Position numbers and translations under genes: made by a program. The notes below the pieces were generated by a model that was not told where the DNA came from, did no database searches, and worked only from the letters and a program-made list of their open reading frames with translations. A stretch of 64,000 bases of DNA from Balneolaceae bacterium (lineage in GTDB: Bacteria; Bacteroidota; Rhodothermia; Balneolales; Balneolaceae): positions 2,654,730 through 2,718,729 of the forward strand of contig CP030887.1 in the NCBI GenBank assembly GCA_006969905.1. The letters are read 5' to 3'. Below are positions 51,737-62,085 of this stretch, piece after piece; positions within the stretch are counted from its first letter, which is position 1; each line of letters begins with the position of its first letter.

Positions 51737-53284
51737 TCATTCCCATTCTATAGTTGCAGGCGGCTTTGAGCTGATATCGTAAACCACACGATTGATCCCC
51801 TTTATTTCATTAATAATACGATTTGAAACATGGGCCAAAAAAGTATTTGGCAGGTGAGCCCAATCTGCTGTCATTCCATCAACACTGGTAACTGCCCTTA
51901 TTGCTACCGTAAATTCATAGGTTCTTTCATCACCCATAACGCCCACGCTTTGTATTGGTAAAAGCACTACTAAAGCCTGCCATACATCGTGATAAAGCTC
52001 CTGCTTTTTCAATTCTTCTATGAAAATGGCGTCTGCTTCCCGGAGTAAATCGAGACGGTCTTTGCTTAACTCTCCCAGTACACGAATTCCAAGTCCCGGG
52101 CCCGGGAAAGGATGGCGTGAGATAAAATGATCAGGAATCCCCAGTTCCCGTCCCACTTCACGAACTTCATCTTTAAAAAGCTCTCGAACTGGTTCAATTA
52201 AGTCAAGTTTCATCTTTTCAGGAAGTCCGCCCACATTATGGTGAGACTTTATAGTTGCAGAAGGGCCTTTAAAGGATACACTTTCAATAACATCAGGATA
52301 TAAGGTTCCCTGTGCCAGGTATTTAAAACCGGAATCTGTACCAATTTCTTTTTCAAATACATCAATAAAAGAGATACCTATGATCTTTCTTTTTTCTTCC
52401 GGGTCAGATATACCCTCCAGCCTGGATAGAAACAGGTCAGAAGCATTTACTCCTCGCACGGGGAGGTGTAAATCTTTGATGTACAGATCTAAAACTTCAT
52501 TGAATTCATTCTTTCGGAGAAGGCCGTTATCCACGAATACACATTCCAGCTGATCGCCAATAGCTTTGTGAATAAGTGTTGCCACCACAGTAGAATCTAC
52601 ACCCCCTGAAAGGGCGCAAAGTACTTTATGCTTACCTACTTTCTTCCTGATGTATTGAACCTGTTCATCAATGAAGGATGCAGCTGTCCAGTCACCTGAA
52701 AGCCCACAAATATCCAGTGCAAAATTTTTAAGAACCTGCTTGCCACATTCGGTATGAGCTACTTCAGGATGAAATTGAACACCATATACATGATTCTCTT
52801 TGTGGCGAACTGCGGCTACTTTTGCATTACTTGTATGTGCAATTATTTCATAAGAGGAGGGAAGTTCATGAATATGATCTCCATGACTCATCCAAACCAC
52901 GGATTCATCCTTAACATCTTTGAGCAAGTCCTCCGAATTATCGACCTTAAGATGCGCTCTTCCAAACTCCCTTTTTTCGGCTTGTTCCACGCTTCCGGGA
53001 ATCTCAGTATGCGCCAAAAGCTGCAATCCATAGCATACTCCTAAAACAGGAGCATTCCACTTAAAAATATCTTTTTGAAGGTAGGGGGCATCAATCTCGT
53101 TTACACTTTTTGGCCCGCCTGAAAGAATTACTCCTTTTGGAACAGGGATGGATACTTCTTCAAGATTTACATTGAAGGGGTGTATTTCACAATAAATATT
53201 AAACTCACGGAGCCGACGAGCAATAAGCTGGGTAAATTGTGAACCGTAGTCAAGGATTAGGATCCATTCGTTATGTCGACTCAT
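51737..53284 (-). CDS. guaA: GMP synthase (glutamine-hydrolysing)
   Basis: A 515-residue GuaA that aminates XMP to GMP with ATP and glutamine. The N-terminal class I amidotransferase has nucleophile C84 ([10 protein letters not shown]) and the HPE site [12 protein letters not shown]. The ATP-pyrophosphatase P-loop is [11 protein letters not shown]. The C-terminal dimerisation domain has [11 protein letters not shown] and ends KPPATIEWE, as expected. The full length is intact. It is upstream of the LpoA-like gene and downstream of gcvH (14 bp) on the same strand. Confidence 0.97.
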   Translation of the reverse strand: MSRHNEWILILDYGSQFTQLIARRLREFNIYCEIHPFNVNLEEVSIPVPKGVILSGGPKSVNEIDAPYLQKDIFKWNAPVLGVCYGLQLLAHTEIPGSVEQAEKREFGRAHLKVDNSEDLLKDVKDESVVWMSHGDHIHELPSSYEIIAHTSNAKVAAVRHKENHVYGVQFHPEVAHTECGKQVLKNFALDICGLSGDWTAASFIDEQVQYIRKKVGKHKVLCALSGGVDSTVVATLIHKAIGDQLECVFVDNGLLRKNEFNEVLDLYIKDLHLPVRGVNASDLFLSRLEGISDPEEKRKIIGISFIDVFEKEIGTDSGFKYLAQGTLYPDVIESVSFKGPSATIKSHHNVGGLPEKMKLDLIEPVRELFKDEVREVGRELGIPDHFISRHPFPGPGLGIRVLGELSKDRLDLLREADAIFIEELKKQELYHDVWQALVVLLPIQSVGVMGDERTYEFTVAIRAVTSVDGMTADWAHLPNTFLAHVSNRIINEIKGINRVVYDISSKPPATIEWE

Positions 53285-53298
53285 TTATTTCAGGAGAG

Positions 53299-53679
53299 TT
53301 AGGCAGTAATTTCTTTGTAATCGTCAGCACTTAAGAGCGAATCAAGCTGAGATGGATTAGTAAGTTTAATTTTAACCATCCAACCTTCACCATAAGGATC
53401 TTCATTCACCAGTTCAGGGTTGTCTTCCAGTTCTTCGTTTATCTCTGCAATTTCCCCGTCAACCGGTGCAAAAAGCTCAGATACAGTTTTAACCGCTTCG
53501 ACATTACCGAACGCCTCATCTTGGGAAAATGTAAATCCAACATCTTCAATTTCCACAAAAACGATATCGCCAAGTTCGCTTTGGGCAAAATCTGTTATAC
53601 CAATAGTGGCAGTACCATCACCATTGTCTTTAATCCATTCATGCTCGCGTGTATATTTCAGGTTATCAGGTGTGCTCAT
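53299..53679 (-). CDS. gcvH: glycine cleavage system H protein
   Basis: A 126-residue lipoyl carrier protein of the glycine cleavage system. The lipoylated lysine is K64 in NVEAVKTVSELF; the motif EHEWIK and GDIVFVEIEDVG are typical. It shuttles the methylamine group between P and T proteins. No gcvT or gcvP is in the window. Its ATG overlaps the accC stop by one base (TAATG), so it belongs to the accC operon. Confidence 0.95.
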   Translation of the reverse strand: MSTPDNLKYTREHEWIKDNGDGTATIGITDFAQSELGDIVFVEIEDVGFTFSQDEAFGNVEAVKTVSELFAPVDGEIAEINEELEDNPELVNEDPYGEGWMVKIKLTNPSQLDSLLSADDYKEITA

Positions 53680-55031
53680 TAATTCTTCTCCGGTAGAAAT
53701 TTGAATTCTTCTTCTAAATATTTGGTGGTGAATGTTCCTTTTTTGAAATTCGGGTCATCCATTAATTGAATATGGTAAGGAATAGTTGTTTTAATGCCTT
53801 CAATAACAAATTCCTGTAAAGATCGCTTCATTTTTTTAATAGCATCTTCTCGGGTAGGGGCTGATACGATTAGCTTAGCAATCATAGAGTCATAATTTGG
53901 CGGGATTTTATACCCTGAATATGCATGAGTATCTAATCTTACACCGTGGCCACCGGGAGGGTGAAAAACGGTAATTTCACCAGCAGATGGCCTGAAATTA
54001 TGTTCAGGATCCTCAGCATTAATCCTGCATTCAATAGCATGGCCTTTTAGTTCTACCTCTTTGGTAGTGATTTTTTCGCCCGCAGCAATCCTGATTTGCT
54101 CTTCAATAAGATCGTAACCTGTAACTTCTTCGGTAACGGGGTGTTCAACTTGTATACGGGTATTCATTTCCATGAAATAGAAATTCTTGTCATCATCTAC
54201 GAGGAATTCTACTGTGCCCGCTCCTTCATAATCAACTGATTTGGCAGCATTCACAGCAGCCTCACCCATTCTGGCTCTGAGTTCAGGGGTCATGAGTGGG
54301 GAAGGGGCTTCTTCCAATATTTTTTGGTGTCTTCGCTGTAGTGAGCAATCTCTTTCTCCAAGATGAACTGCATTACCATGTTGATCCGCAAAAACCTGTA
54401 TTTCAACATGATGAGGATTTTTTACAAATCGTTCTATATACACTTCAGGATTGTTAAAGGCAGTGCTTGCCTCATTCCGGCACATTTCATAGTTCTTTTT
54501 AAGCTCACTTTCTTCAAGAACCACGCGCATTCCCCGGCCACCACCACCGGCCGATGCTTTGATGATTACCGGAAAACCGATTTCATCACAAACCTTTTTA
54601 GCATCTTCATAGCTATCTACTACACCATCACTACCAGGTACAACCGGTACATTATTCTTGATCATGGTTGCTTTAGCTACTGCTTTATTACCCATAGAGT
54701 TAATAGCATGAGGAGAAGGGCCTATGAACTTAATATCATGCTCTGTACATATCCTGGAGAACTCTGCATTTTCTGCTAAAAAACCATAACCCGGATGAAT
54801 AGCTTCTGCGTTTGTGATTTCTGCAGCCGCTAAAATACTGGGTATTTTTAAGTAGCTATCTTTACTGGGGGCTGGCCCTATGCAAACTGCTTCATCTGCA
54901 AACTTAACATGAAGGCTGTCTTTATCTACCGTAGAGTAAACAGCAACTGTATTAATACCCATCTCCCGGCAGGTACGAATAATGCGTAGTGCAATCTCTC
55001 CACGGTTAGCGATTAAAATCTTATTAAACAT
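53679..55031 (-). CDS. accC: acetyl-CoA carboxylase biotin carboxylase subunit
   Basis: A 450-residue ATP-grasp biotin carboxylase that carboxylates biotin on BCCP with bicarbonate in fatty-acid synthesis. It begins [17 protein letters not shown], has the glycine-rich ATP loop [14 protein letters not shown], and [14 protein letters not shown] with the catalytic Glu/Arg. It is preceded by accB at 6 bp and followed by gcvH with a 1-bp overlap. Length is normal. Confidence 0.97.
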   Translation of the reverse strand: MFNKILIANRGEIALRIIRTCREMGINTVAVYSTVDKDSLHVKFADEAVCIGPAPSKDSYLKIPSILAAAEITNAEAIHPGYGFLAENAEFSRICTEHDIKFIGPSPHAINSMGNKAVAKATMIKNNVPVVPGSDGVVDSYEDAKKVCDEIGFPVIIKASAGGGGRGMRVVLEESELKKNYEMCRNEASTAFNNPEVYIERFVKNPHHVEIQVFADQHGNAVHLGERDCSLQRRHQKILEEAPSPLMTPELRARMGEAAVNAAKSVDYEGAGTVEFLVDDDKNFYFMEMNTRIQVEHPVTEEVTGYDLIEEQIRIAAGEKITTKEVELKGHAIECRINAEDPEHNFRPSAGEITVFHPPGGHGVRLDTHAYSGYKIPPNYDSMIAKLIVSAPTREDAIKKMKRSLQEFVIEGIKTTIPYHIQLMDDPNFKKGTFTTKYLEEEFKFLPEKN

Positions 55032-55037
55032 GAAGAC

Positions 55038-55514
55038 TTAGTCTTTTTTGATAATGAATAAAGGCTGGTCATACTCTATCGGCTGGCCATCTTCGACCAG
55101 TATTTCCTCGATAGTACCACCAAATTCTGCTTCAATTTCATTCATAATCTTCATTGCTTCTACAATGCAGAGGGTTTGTCCTTTGGATACCTTGTCTCCA
55201 ACTTTTACAAAAGGATCAGAGTCAGGAGAGGGGGCTTTATAATAGGTACCTACTATAGGTGATTTCAATGTATCTCCGGAAGGAGCAGGTTTAGCTTCTT
55301 CTTTAGGTTCACCGGAAGCAGGGGCCGCGGTAGGTTGAGAAGGAGCAGCCGGGGCTGCAACAGGTGCAGGAGCCGCAGGTTGAGTGTAAGTAACCTGCTC
55401 TACAGTTCCCGTTTTCTTTACCTTGATTTTAAAATCACCTTCTTCGATAGAAACTTCATCTACATCGCTTTCAGAGATAAGGTTTAATATGTTTTTTATC
55501 AGTTTTAAATCCAT
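55038..55514 (-). CDS. accB: acetyl-CoA carboxylase biotin carboxyl carrier protein
   Basis: A 158-residue BCCP. The N-terminal region (1-35) is the usual helix/strand segment, the middle 40-80 is an alanine/proline-rich linker, and the C-terminal biotinyl domain carries biotinylated K122 in [10 protein letters not shown]. It presents biotin to accC. It is 6 bp downstream of efp on the same strand and 6 bp before accC. Confidence 0.97.
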   Translation of the reverse strand: MDLKLIKNILNLISESDVDEVSIEEGDFKIKVKKTGTVEQVTYTQPAAPAPVAAPAAPSQPTAAPASGEPKEEAKPAPSGDTLKSPIVGTYYKAPSPDSDPFVKVGDKVSKGQTLCIVEAMKIMNEIEAEFGGTIEEILVEDGQPIEYDQPLFIIKKD

Positions 55515-55520
55515 AATTTC

Positions 55521-56090
55521 TTATTTAGCTCGTTCAATATAGGTTCCTGTTCTAGTGTCTACTCTGATTTGTTCTCCTTCATTAATAAATAAGGGAACAC
55601 TTACCACTGCTCCTGATTCCAGCGTAGCAGGTTTACTTCCTCCCTGGGCAGTATCACCTTTAACACCAGGATCAGTTTGGCTCACAGTTAAGATGAGATG
55701 ATCAGGTGGCTCTGCATAAAGTACTTGTTCGTCATCAGCGTTGAAGAGTACGTTGCAGTTTTGTCCTTCTATCAGGTAATCTTTTCGTTCTACCTGGTTA
55801 GGCTGGATAGGAATCTGTTCATACGTATCATTATTCATGAAATAGTACATATTCCCATCATTGTATAAGTACTGGTATTCCCGGTTTTCCACCCGAACTG
55901 CTTCTGTATTTTCACCAGATCTCCAGGTCTTGTCAATATTTTTACCATTGACAATTCCTTTCAGCTTGGTACGAACAAAAGCGGGGCCTTTACCGGGCTT
56001 AACATGCTGAAATTCGCTGATCGAGTATAATTCACCGTCCAGATTCAGAACAAGTCCATTCCTGAAATCTGAAGTAGATACTTTTGCCAT
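55521..56090 (-). CDS. efp: elongation factor P
   Basis: A 189-residue EF-P, which relieves stalling at proline runs. The tip residue K34 is in KPGKGPAF, the position that is modified in many bacteria; the modification enzymes are not in the window. The C-terminal OB-fold block is DPGVKGDTAQGGSKPATLESG (read here as DPGVKGDT and KPATLESG). The order efp-accB-accC is a widely conserved gene cluster. A clear promoter precedes it (56118-56149). Confidence 0.97.
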   Translation of the reverse strand: MAKVSTSDFRNGLVLNLDGELYSISEFQHVKPGKGPAFVRTKLKGIVNGKNIDKTWRSGENTEAVRVENREYQYLYNDGNMYYFMNNDTYEQIPIQPNQVERKDYLIEGQNCNVLFNADDEQVLYAEPPDHLILTVSQTDPGVKGDTAQGGSKPATLESGAVVSVPLFINEGEQIRVDTRTGTYIERAK

Positions 56091-56117
56091 TAAAGAAGAT
56101 CTCCGTTTTTAGTTGCG

Positions 56118-56149
56118 CAAAAATACTACTCGGTGGTTTGGATAACAAG
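56118..56149 (-). promoter_or_regulatory. Bacteroidota-type promoter for efp-accB-accC-gcvH
   Basis: On the minus strand a TATTTTTG (exact TAnnTTTG -7 element) lies 28 bp before the efp ATG, with a CTTG -33-like element 20 bp upstream. Spacing and sequence agree with the Bacteroidota primary sigma consensus. Confidence 0.65.
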
Positions 56150-56153
56150 TAAT

Positions 56154-57500
56154 TTAAACGAAATTACGAATGATGTTATACAAAATAGCTGCAGGACAGA
56201 TTACCCGGATAAAAAACGGCCATACTTTTACAAAAATAGTTTGTCTTATACCGGCAAAACCAAATTCCATTTCGGTAATAGCTGAGTCAGTTTTCCACAC
56301 ATACGTAATAAATATACAGGTCATTAATCCACCAATAGGTAGTCCAAGATTATTAAATATATAATCGAATGTGCCTATTAAAGAGGTATTGAAAGCCACA
56401 ATTATTGAAACTACCAGAACCCCGAGACCTACACTCCATGCCGCCTTTTTTCGTTTAACTCTGTATTCATCAATAACAAATGAAACAGGCACTTCCAGTA
56501 GTGAAATGGTGGAAGTTAAAGCTGCTATACTTAGCAGCAGAAAGAAAACTACTCCTAAAATCAATCCTATTGCACCGCCAATGCTATGAAAAAGAGCGGG
56601 AAGAATCTGGAATACCAGATCTGTACTGGAGGCAAGCTGATCACCTACAAAAATCTCAATCCCGGCGTTTTTTGCCACATACATAGCGGGCAATATTAAT
56701 AAACCTGCAAGGAATGCAATGCCCACATCTGCAATAGTAACTAAAGCAGCAGCCTGGGGTATGTTCTCTTTTTTATTCAGATATGAACCATAGGTAATTA
56801 ATGCACCCATCCCTAAAGAAAGGGAGAAGAAGGCCTGGCCCATTGCTGAAAAAATTAATGTGGTATTGATTTTTGAAAAATCAGGAAGCAAATATTCCCT
56901 GACACCTTCTGAAGCACCAGGCTGGGTAAGTACATAACCAATCATAATTACCATGATTCCAATAAGCAAGGGCATCATAGTTTTGGTGGCTTTTTCAATT
57001 CCGTCACTTACGCCACCAGTGATGATTTTTATAGTACCCAACATAAACACAGAAGCAATCAAAGCATTTTTAGGCCCGTTTCCGGTATCTGTAAGCCAAT
57101 TAGCAGCGTCCATCCAACCGAAGTAATAGAAGATTTCTTCAAAAGCGAAACCAAAAGCCCAGCCTGCAATTACCGTATAAAAAGAGAGGATCATAACCCC
57201 ACAAATAACACCCCAAAGCCCTACTAAGGGAAAGAATTTATTAGAGGACAGTGCCTTGAAAGCACCTACGGGGTTTTTCCTTGCCTTTCTGCCAATAGAT
57301 AGTTCAGCTACCATTACAGGGAAACCTATCAAAAAAGTACAGATGAGGTAAACAACCAGGTAAGCAGCGCCTCCCTCAGTAGCTACTTTAGTTGGAAAGC
57401 CCCAGATATTACCAAGCCCTACTGCTGATCCTGCAGCCGCCAGGATAAAACCCAGCTTTGAATTCCATGAACCACGGTCGTTTGTTGATGCTACAGCCAA
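56154..57500 (-). CDS. sodium-dependent transporter (NSS family), copy 2
   Basis: A 448-residue NSS transporter with about 11 membrane helices. Helix 1 has the sodium site AAAGSAVGLGNIWGFP; MVAELSIGRKARKNPVGAF follows. It imports an amino acid or related solute with Na+; the substrate is unknown. The start is a TTG supported by a strong Shine-Dalgarno (GAGGAGGA, 6 bp away). It is 45 bp downstream of the GH13 gene on the same strand. The other NSS gene (24095) differs at its helix 1, GTGNIWRFP against GLGNIWGFP. Confidence 0.93.
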   Translation of the reverse strand: MAVASTNDRGSWNSKLGFILAAAGSAVGLGNIWGFPTKVATEGGAAYLVVYLICTFLIGFPVMVAELSIGRKARKNPVGAFKALSSNKFFPLVGLWGVICGVMILSFYTVIAGWAFGFAFEEIFYYFGWMDAANWLTDTGNGPKNALIASVFMLGTIKIITGGVSDGIEKATKTMMPLLIGIMVIMIGYVLTQPGASEGVREYLLPDFSKINTTLIFSAMGQAFFSLSLGMGALITYGSYLNKKENIPQAAALVTIADVGIAFLAGLLILPAMYVAKNAGIEIFVGDQLASSTDLVFQILPALFHSIGGAIGLILGVVFFLLLSIAALTSTISLLEVPVSFVIDEYRVKRKKAAWSVGLGVLVVSIIVAFNTSLIGTFDYIFNNLGLPIGGLMTCIFITYVWKTDSAITEMEFGFAGIRQTIFVKVWPFFIRVICPAAILYNIIRNFV

Positions 57501-57506
57501 AAGATG

Positions 57507-57514
57507 TCCTCCTC
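57507..57514 (-). promoter_or_regulatory. strong Shine-Dalgarno fixing a TTG start
   Basis: GAGGAGGA on the minus strand, 6 bp before the TTG at 57500. This is the best ribosome binding site seen and supports the non-ATG start of the NSS gene. Confidence 0.75.
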
Positions 57515-57545
57515 AAAATGATTAAATTTCAGGCGGTAAAATATT

Positions 57546-59579
57546 TTAAGCTTTGCTCACACGCAACCTTCTAAGCACAATACCTGAGGTGGGAGGGAGT
57601 GTGTACACGCTTTGTATACTCCTTTGAGTAGTAAATGAGGCTTTTTCGTGATCAATGATTACTTCCCAATAACCATCGGGGAGTACAATATCATGTTTTT
57701 GTTGCGGATTTCCGTTCAGTGAAATGAAATATTCATAAGGTTCATCTTCTAATTCTGCGCATATTGAGAATGTAATGTGCACCGGATCATGGTAAACTTT
57801 GAATTCTATTTCTTCCGGTTTGGCTTTTCTAAGGGCAGGAGATTTTAAACGCACATCAACTAAACCTTTGTAATATTCAAAAAGCGATTTATTGATCTCA
57901 ATTTCAGTGAAGTTTAGCCAGTTCGTCTCATTGTCCTTGTTGTAAGAATCCCGGTCAAGCTTGCCTGTATTTGGATCTTTGCTGTTGTAATTTGCGATTA
58001 CTTTGGATCTGGCCCATTCCTGCCCCGAATGGATCATGGCCGATCCCTGGCTTACAAAAAGGGTTAAGGCACCAAATTTTGCATGAGCAAGCTCTTTTCT
58101 GGACAATTTTGTTACATAGGCTTTATTCCTAAAATGCTTTTCTGCATTCTTTGGGTTTAAAGCAATTCGGATATAATCACCAAATGTATATCCGTCATGG
58201 GACTCAATATAATTTACAGTATGCTCAGAGGTATTAAAAAGCCCATGATCTCTGCCTTTTAGCGTTCCCCTGATATAATTTTCAAGGCCAAACCGGGAAG
58301 TACCCCCAGACCATCCTCCGAAAATCAAACCCTTCTCCTGAAGCGGGTCGTAGCCTTTAAATCCGTTTCTAAGCCTGTCATTCCATGATGCCCATCCATG
58401 ATTTGAAAAGCCGGCGGATTTATATTCGCCTCCCCAGGGTTCCGCAATAAGAATTACATTGGGGTTTATTTTTTCGGCCTCTTTCTTAATCAGGTCAACC
58501 GTTTCCCAATCGATGATACCTGCCAAATCAAACCTAAATCCATCAATATGGTATTCCTTCATCCAATGAAGAATTGAATCGACAATAAGCTTGCGTGAAT
58601 AATCAGAACTTGTTTTGATATCATTACCCGTCCAGCTGTCATTTTTAAACCCACCTAGTTCATTGAGTCTGAAATAATGATCTTTGGCAAGATACTTAAG
58701 GGGGTTGAGGTCATAATTGGAGGCGTGATTATAAACCACGTCCATTATCACAGCTATATCCTCTTTATGAAGTTCGTTAACCAGTTTTTTTAATTCGGTT
58801 TCAGCATGGGTACTGCTACCGATAACGGCATTTTCTGTTAAATTTCCATCTGAGGCATAGATAGTTTCAGGAGCAAGAAAAAAGGAAGTCATGTAGCCCC
58901 AGTAATTCCGTGAGTAATGATTCCATGTATTCCTGACTCCTTCTGAAGTAGGAATATCAAAAGGAGGTTCAAAGTAAGCAAACTTTTGAAGAGGTAAGAA
59001 TTCTACAGCGTTAACTCCCAGACGTTTAAGGTGTTTAATCCCGCCAACTTCTGCTTCCCGGAAATCATTATAAATTCCTTGTACATACGTTTTGGCAGAA
59101 GGGTGGGCCACCATATCTTTAATATGGGTTTCGTAAATCACTAAATCCCTGATATCGTCCGGGGTTTCAAACTCCTGGTCTTCCCATTCAAACTCCGGTT
59201 TCCCAATAATTTTGGTTTTAGGGAATCCCAAATAGTGATTAACTGAGGTAACATGAGTGCCCCATGGATCTGCAATTAAATGCTGTGTGGGTATAAAATA
59301 TTCGGTTTCGGGTGTGGGAGGGGTGACGCGGTAGGCATACCAATAATCGGTTAAATCTTCATTTATATGCCCAAACCAAATGCCTGATTCATCTTTTTGC
59401 AATTGAAGGGTATGCGATTCAATGCCCTGGAAATCCCTGAAACAAATTACTTCTATACTTCCAGCCTTAGGAGAAAAAACCTTGAATGTGGTTGTGCCGT
59501 CTTTTACATGATTTCCCATCGGATAGTCTTCGGGAATCAATGCTGTAGTTTCTAGATCCAAAGTTTGTTCTTTGTTCAT
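57546..59579 (-). CDS. GH13 glycogen-debranching enzyme (pullulanase/isoamylase type)
   Basis: A 677-residue alpha-glucan debranching enzyme. An N-terminal CBM48-like domain (about 15-130) is followed by the GH13 barrel: DVVYNHAS, GFRFDLAGIID (nucleophile Asp), ILIAEPWGG (acid Glu), and NYIESHDG (third Asp). NYWGYMTSFFLAPE matches isoamylase/GlgX- and pullulanase-type enzymes. It hydrolyses alpha-1,6 branches in glycogen or pullulan. No signal peptide is present, so it acts in the cytoplasm. Pullulanase and isoamylase cannot be separated from sequence reading. It overlaps the metG stop by one base. Confidence 0.9.
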   Translation of the reverse strand: MNKEQTLDLETTALIPEDYPMGNHVKDGTTTFKVFSPKAGSIEVICFRDFQGIESHTLQLQKDESGIWFGHINEDLTDYWYAYRVTPPTPETEYFIPTQHLIADPWGTHVTSVNHYLGFPKTKIIGKPEFEWEDQEFETPDDIRDLVIYETHIKDMVAHPSAKTYVQGIYNDFREAEVGGIKHLKRLGVNAVEFLPLQKFAYFEPPFDIPTSEGVRNTWNHYSRNYWGYMTSFFLAPETIYASDGNLTENAVIGSSTHAETELKKLVNELHKEDIAVIMDVVYNHASNYDLNPLKYLAKDHYFRLNELGGFKNDSWTGNDIKTSSDYSRKLIVDSILHWMKEYHIDGFRFDLAGIIDWETVDLIKKEAEKINPNVILIAEPWGGEYKSAGFSNHGWASWNDRLRNGFKGYDPLQEKGLIFGGWSGGTSRFGLENYIRGTLKGRDHGLFNTSEHTVNYIESHDGYTFGDYIRIALNPKNAEKHFRNKAYVTKLSRKELAHAKFGALTLFVSQGSAMIHSGQEWARSKVIANYNSKDPNTGKLDRDSYNKDNETNWLNFTEIEINKSLFEYYKGLVDVRLKSPALRKAKPEEIEFKVYHDPVHITFSICAELEDEPYEYFISLNGNPQQKHDIVLPDGYWEVIIDHEKASFTTQRSIQSVYTLPPTSGIVLRRLRVSKA

Positions 59580-61612
59580 CAGGTAATAGTACTTCCCGGT
59601 TCGGCTTCTGTTTCAGCAAACTTAAGGTTTCCTTCACTGTCTTCTGCCATCAGGATCATTCCCTGGCTTTCCACTCCCATAAGCTTTTTAGGGGCCAGGT
59701 TGGCTACAACACATACTTTTTGATCTTTTAAAGCATCTATATCAACATGTTTAGCTATACCCGAAACAATGGTTCTTTTTTCAATGCCTAAATCAACTTG
59801 TAATTTTAAGAGCTTATTGGATTTTTCAATTTTCTCAGCACTCAAAATTTTCCCTGCTCTGATATCGAGCTTCATGAAGTCATCAAACTCAATATTATCT
59901 TTTAAAGCAGGAAAGTCTGAAACAGGAGTATCAACTGCTGCGCGTTCTTCCAGTCGCTTTATTTGAGCTTCAATAGCTTCGTCCTCTACTTTATTGAATA
60001 ACACCTTACCGGGATGTATAGCAGAGCCTGCTGAAAGCATCGCATCAGATACAGAATCCCAATCTACCTTTCCGGTATATCCTAATTGACTTCTGAGCGT
60101 TTTCATTGCATCCGGAAGTATGGGTTCCATCAAAACAGAAAGTGCTGCACAAATTTGCAGGCTCACATGCAAAGAATTGGCACAGGCTTGCGGGTTATCG
60201 TTTCGTGTTTTCCAAGGTTCTGTTTCTGTGAAGTACTTATTTCCAATACGAGCTAACTGAAGGCTTTCCTGGATAGCTTCCTTAAAGCGGAAAGCTTCAT
60301 AAGAAGAGGTGATCTTCTCTTTTTGACTATCTATAGCTTTTAAAGCCTCTACATCAGTACCTGCAGGATCAACTAATTCAGGAACTACTCCATCTGCAAA
60401 TTTTGAGGTGAAAGAGAGAGACCGGAATACAAAATTGCCTAATACAGCTGCCAGCTCATTATTTACCCGTGCCTGGAATTCCTTCCATGAAAAATCAGAA
60501 TCTTTGGTTTCAGGAAGAGTGGCACCTAAGGCATACCTTAGCAAATCGGGTTCGAAATCTTCGAGATATTCGTGCAGCCAAACCGCCCAACCACGGGAAG
60601 TGGAAAGCTTTTTGCCCTCCAGGTTCAGGAATTCATTGGCAGGTACATTTTCAGGAAGTACGTAATCTCCGTGTTCCATTAACACCACCGGGAACATAAT
60701 GCAATGGAAAACGATGTTATCCTTTCCTATAAAATGATAAAGTTGGGTTTGCTCATCCTGCCAGTATTTTTTCCAGGCATCTGCATCGCCTAGTTGAAGA
60801 GCCCATTCTTTAGTTGCCGAAACATAGCCAATAGGTGCATCGAACCATACATAAAGTACTTTTCCTTTGGCTTCCGGTAAAGGAACAGGTACTCCCCAGC
60901 TTAAGTCACGGGTTGCCGCTCGATCCGCTAAACCATCCTTGAGCCAGCTTTTAACCTGACCCATTACGTTTGGCTTCCAGTTTTTCCGGGTATCCAACCA
61001 TTTTTCGAATTTGGGTTGTACATCGCCGAGAGGCATATACCAATGTTCGGTTTCTTTAAGTTCCGGCTTTTCCCCGGTAAGTGCGCTTACGGGATTTTCT
61101 AATTCGGTGGGTGAGAGGGAGGTGCCACAATTTTCACACTGGTCTCCATAAGCTTCTTCAAACCCGCAATTCGGACAGGTTCCTTTAACATAGCGATCTG
61201 GTAAAAACATATCCGCTTTAGGATCATACAATTGCTGCTCGGTTTTCTTTTTGAAAAAACCTTTTTCATTTAGGGTAGTAAAGAATTCCTGTGAAGTTTC
61301 ATGATGTACCCTTGAGCTGGTTCTGCCATAGTAATCAAAGGAAATACCGAAATCTTCGAATACTTTTTTATTCTTTTCATGATACCGGTCTACAATATCC
61401 TGGGGGTTTACTCCTTCTTTTTCAGCTGCGATAGTTATGGGAACACCATGCTCATCAGAGCCGCAAATAAAAGCTACATCTGCACCGGTTAAACGTTTAT
61501 AGCGTACATAAAAATCAGCGGTAAGGTAAGCACCCGCAAGATGACCAAGATGAAGGGGGCCGTTTGCATAGGGGAGTGCTGAAGTGACTAAAATTCTTTT
61601 CTGTTCAGACAT
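59579..61612 (-). CDS. metG: methionyl-tRNA synthetase
   Basis: A 677-residue MetRS with the class I HIGH-type motif PYANGPLHLGHLAGA, a zinc knuckle (CPNCGFEEAYGDQCENCG, two CxxC pairs), and the KMSKS equivalent GKKLSTSRGW. The C-terminal approximately 110 residues form a tRNA-binding (Trbp111/OB) domain: KLDIRAGKILSAEKI. It charges initiator and elongator tRNAMet. Its stop overlaps the GH13 start by one base (TGATG), indicating co-translation with a debranching enzyme, an unusual pairing. Confidence 0.97.
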   Translation of the reverse strand: MSEQKRILVTSALPYANGPLHLGHLAGAYLTADFYVRYKRLTGADVAFICGSDEHGVPITIAAEKEGVNPQDIVDRYHEKNKKVFEDFGISFDYYGRTSSRVHHETSQEFFTTLNEKGFFKKKTEQQLYDPKADMFLPDRYVKGTCPNCGFEEAYGDQCENCGTSLSPTELENPVSALTGEKPELKETEHWYMPLGDVQPKFEKWLDTRKNWKPNVMGQVKSWLKDGLADRAATRDLSWGVPVPLPEAKGKVLYVWFDAPIGYVSATKEWALQLGDADAWKKYWQDEQTQLYHFIGKDNIVFHCIMFPVVLMEHGDYVLPENVPANEFLNLEGKKLSTSRGWAVWLHEYLEDFEPDLLRYALGATLPETKDSDFSWKEFQARVNNELAAVLGNFVFRSLSFTSKFADGVVPELVDPAGTDVEALKAIDSQKEKITSSYEAFRFKEAIQESLQLARIGNKYFTETEPWKTRNDNPQACANSLHVSLQICAALSVLMEPILPDAMKTLRSQLGYTGKVDWDSVSDAMLSAGSAIHPGKVLFNKVEDEAIEAQIKRLEERAAVDTPVSDFPALKDNIEFDDFMKLDIRAGKILSAEKIEKSNKLLKLQVDLGIEKRTIVSGIAKHVDIDALKDQKVCVVANLAPKKLMGVESQGMILMAEDSEGNLKFAETEAEPGSTIT

Positions 61613-61692
61613 TAAAGAGATGAATGATTTTTTATCAGTACAAGATAAAGAATGCTATGAGGAATTATGAATTAATAATTGCTGAATGATGG

Positions 61693-62085
61693 TTAATCTT
61701 TTTTAAACAGATCAAAATTGAGATGGGCTTTCATAAGCTCAAAATGTTTATCGAATGAAAACAAAGAGATTTTTTCAGAAATGACCTGTTGAAGTATAAT
61801 CAAATCAGGAACACCAACCTTATTGATCCCATTTTTTAAGTTGATAAGTTGATAGTCCCTAACAATTGACCAGTCAATGTTCAGTGGTATCAGCTCTAAT
61901 GCATTCAACTCTTCGGCTGTTTCTTTATGGCCATGATGTATTAGAAATGGAACTAATTCAGTTAAAATGATTTCGTTTATACATACTAGATCTTCTTCAA
62001 TCAGACGATCAAGAACATGAATATTTCCATTTTTAAAATATTTGATCCAGACTGAGCTGTCCACTAAAACTTTGTAATTCGACAT
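61693..62085 (-). CDS. PIN domain toxin (VapC family)
   Basis: A 130-residue PIN-domain protein. The acidic quartet typical of the family is visible: D9 (LVDSSVW), E44 (LTELVPF), D94 (VGVPDLIIL), and D112 (SFDKHF). VapC toxins are Mg2+-dependent RNases that cut tRNA or rRNA. It overlaps the RHH antitoxin gene by one base (TGATG), the standard antitoxin-first order. Confidence 0.9.
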   Translation of the reverse strand: MSNYKVLVDSSVWIKYFKNGNIHVLDRLIEEDLVCINEIILTELVPFLIHHGHKETAEELNALELIPLNIDWSIVRDYQLINLKNGINKVGVPDLIILQQVISEKISLFSFDKHFELMKAHLNFDLFKKD

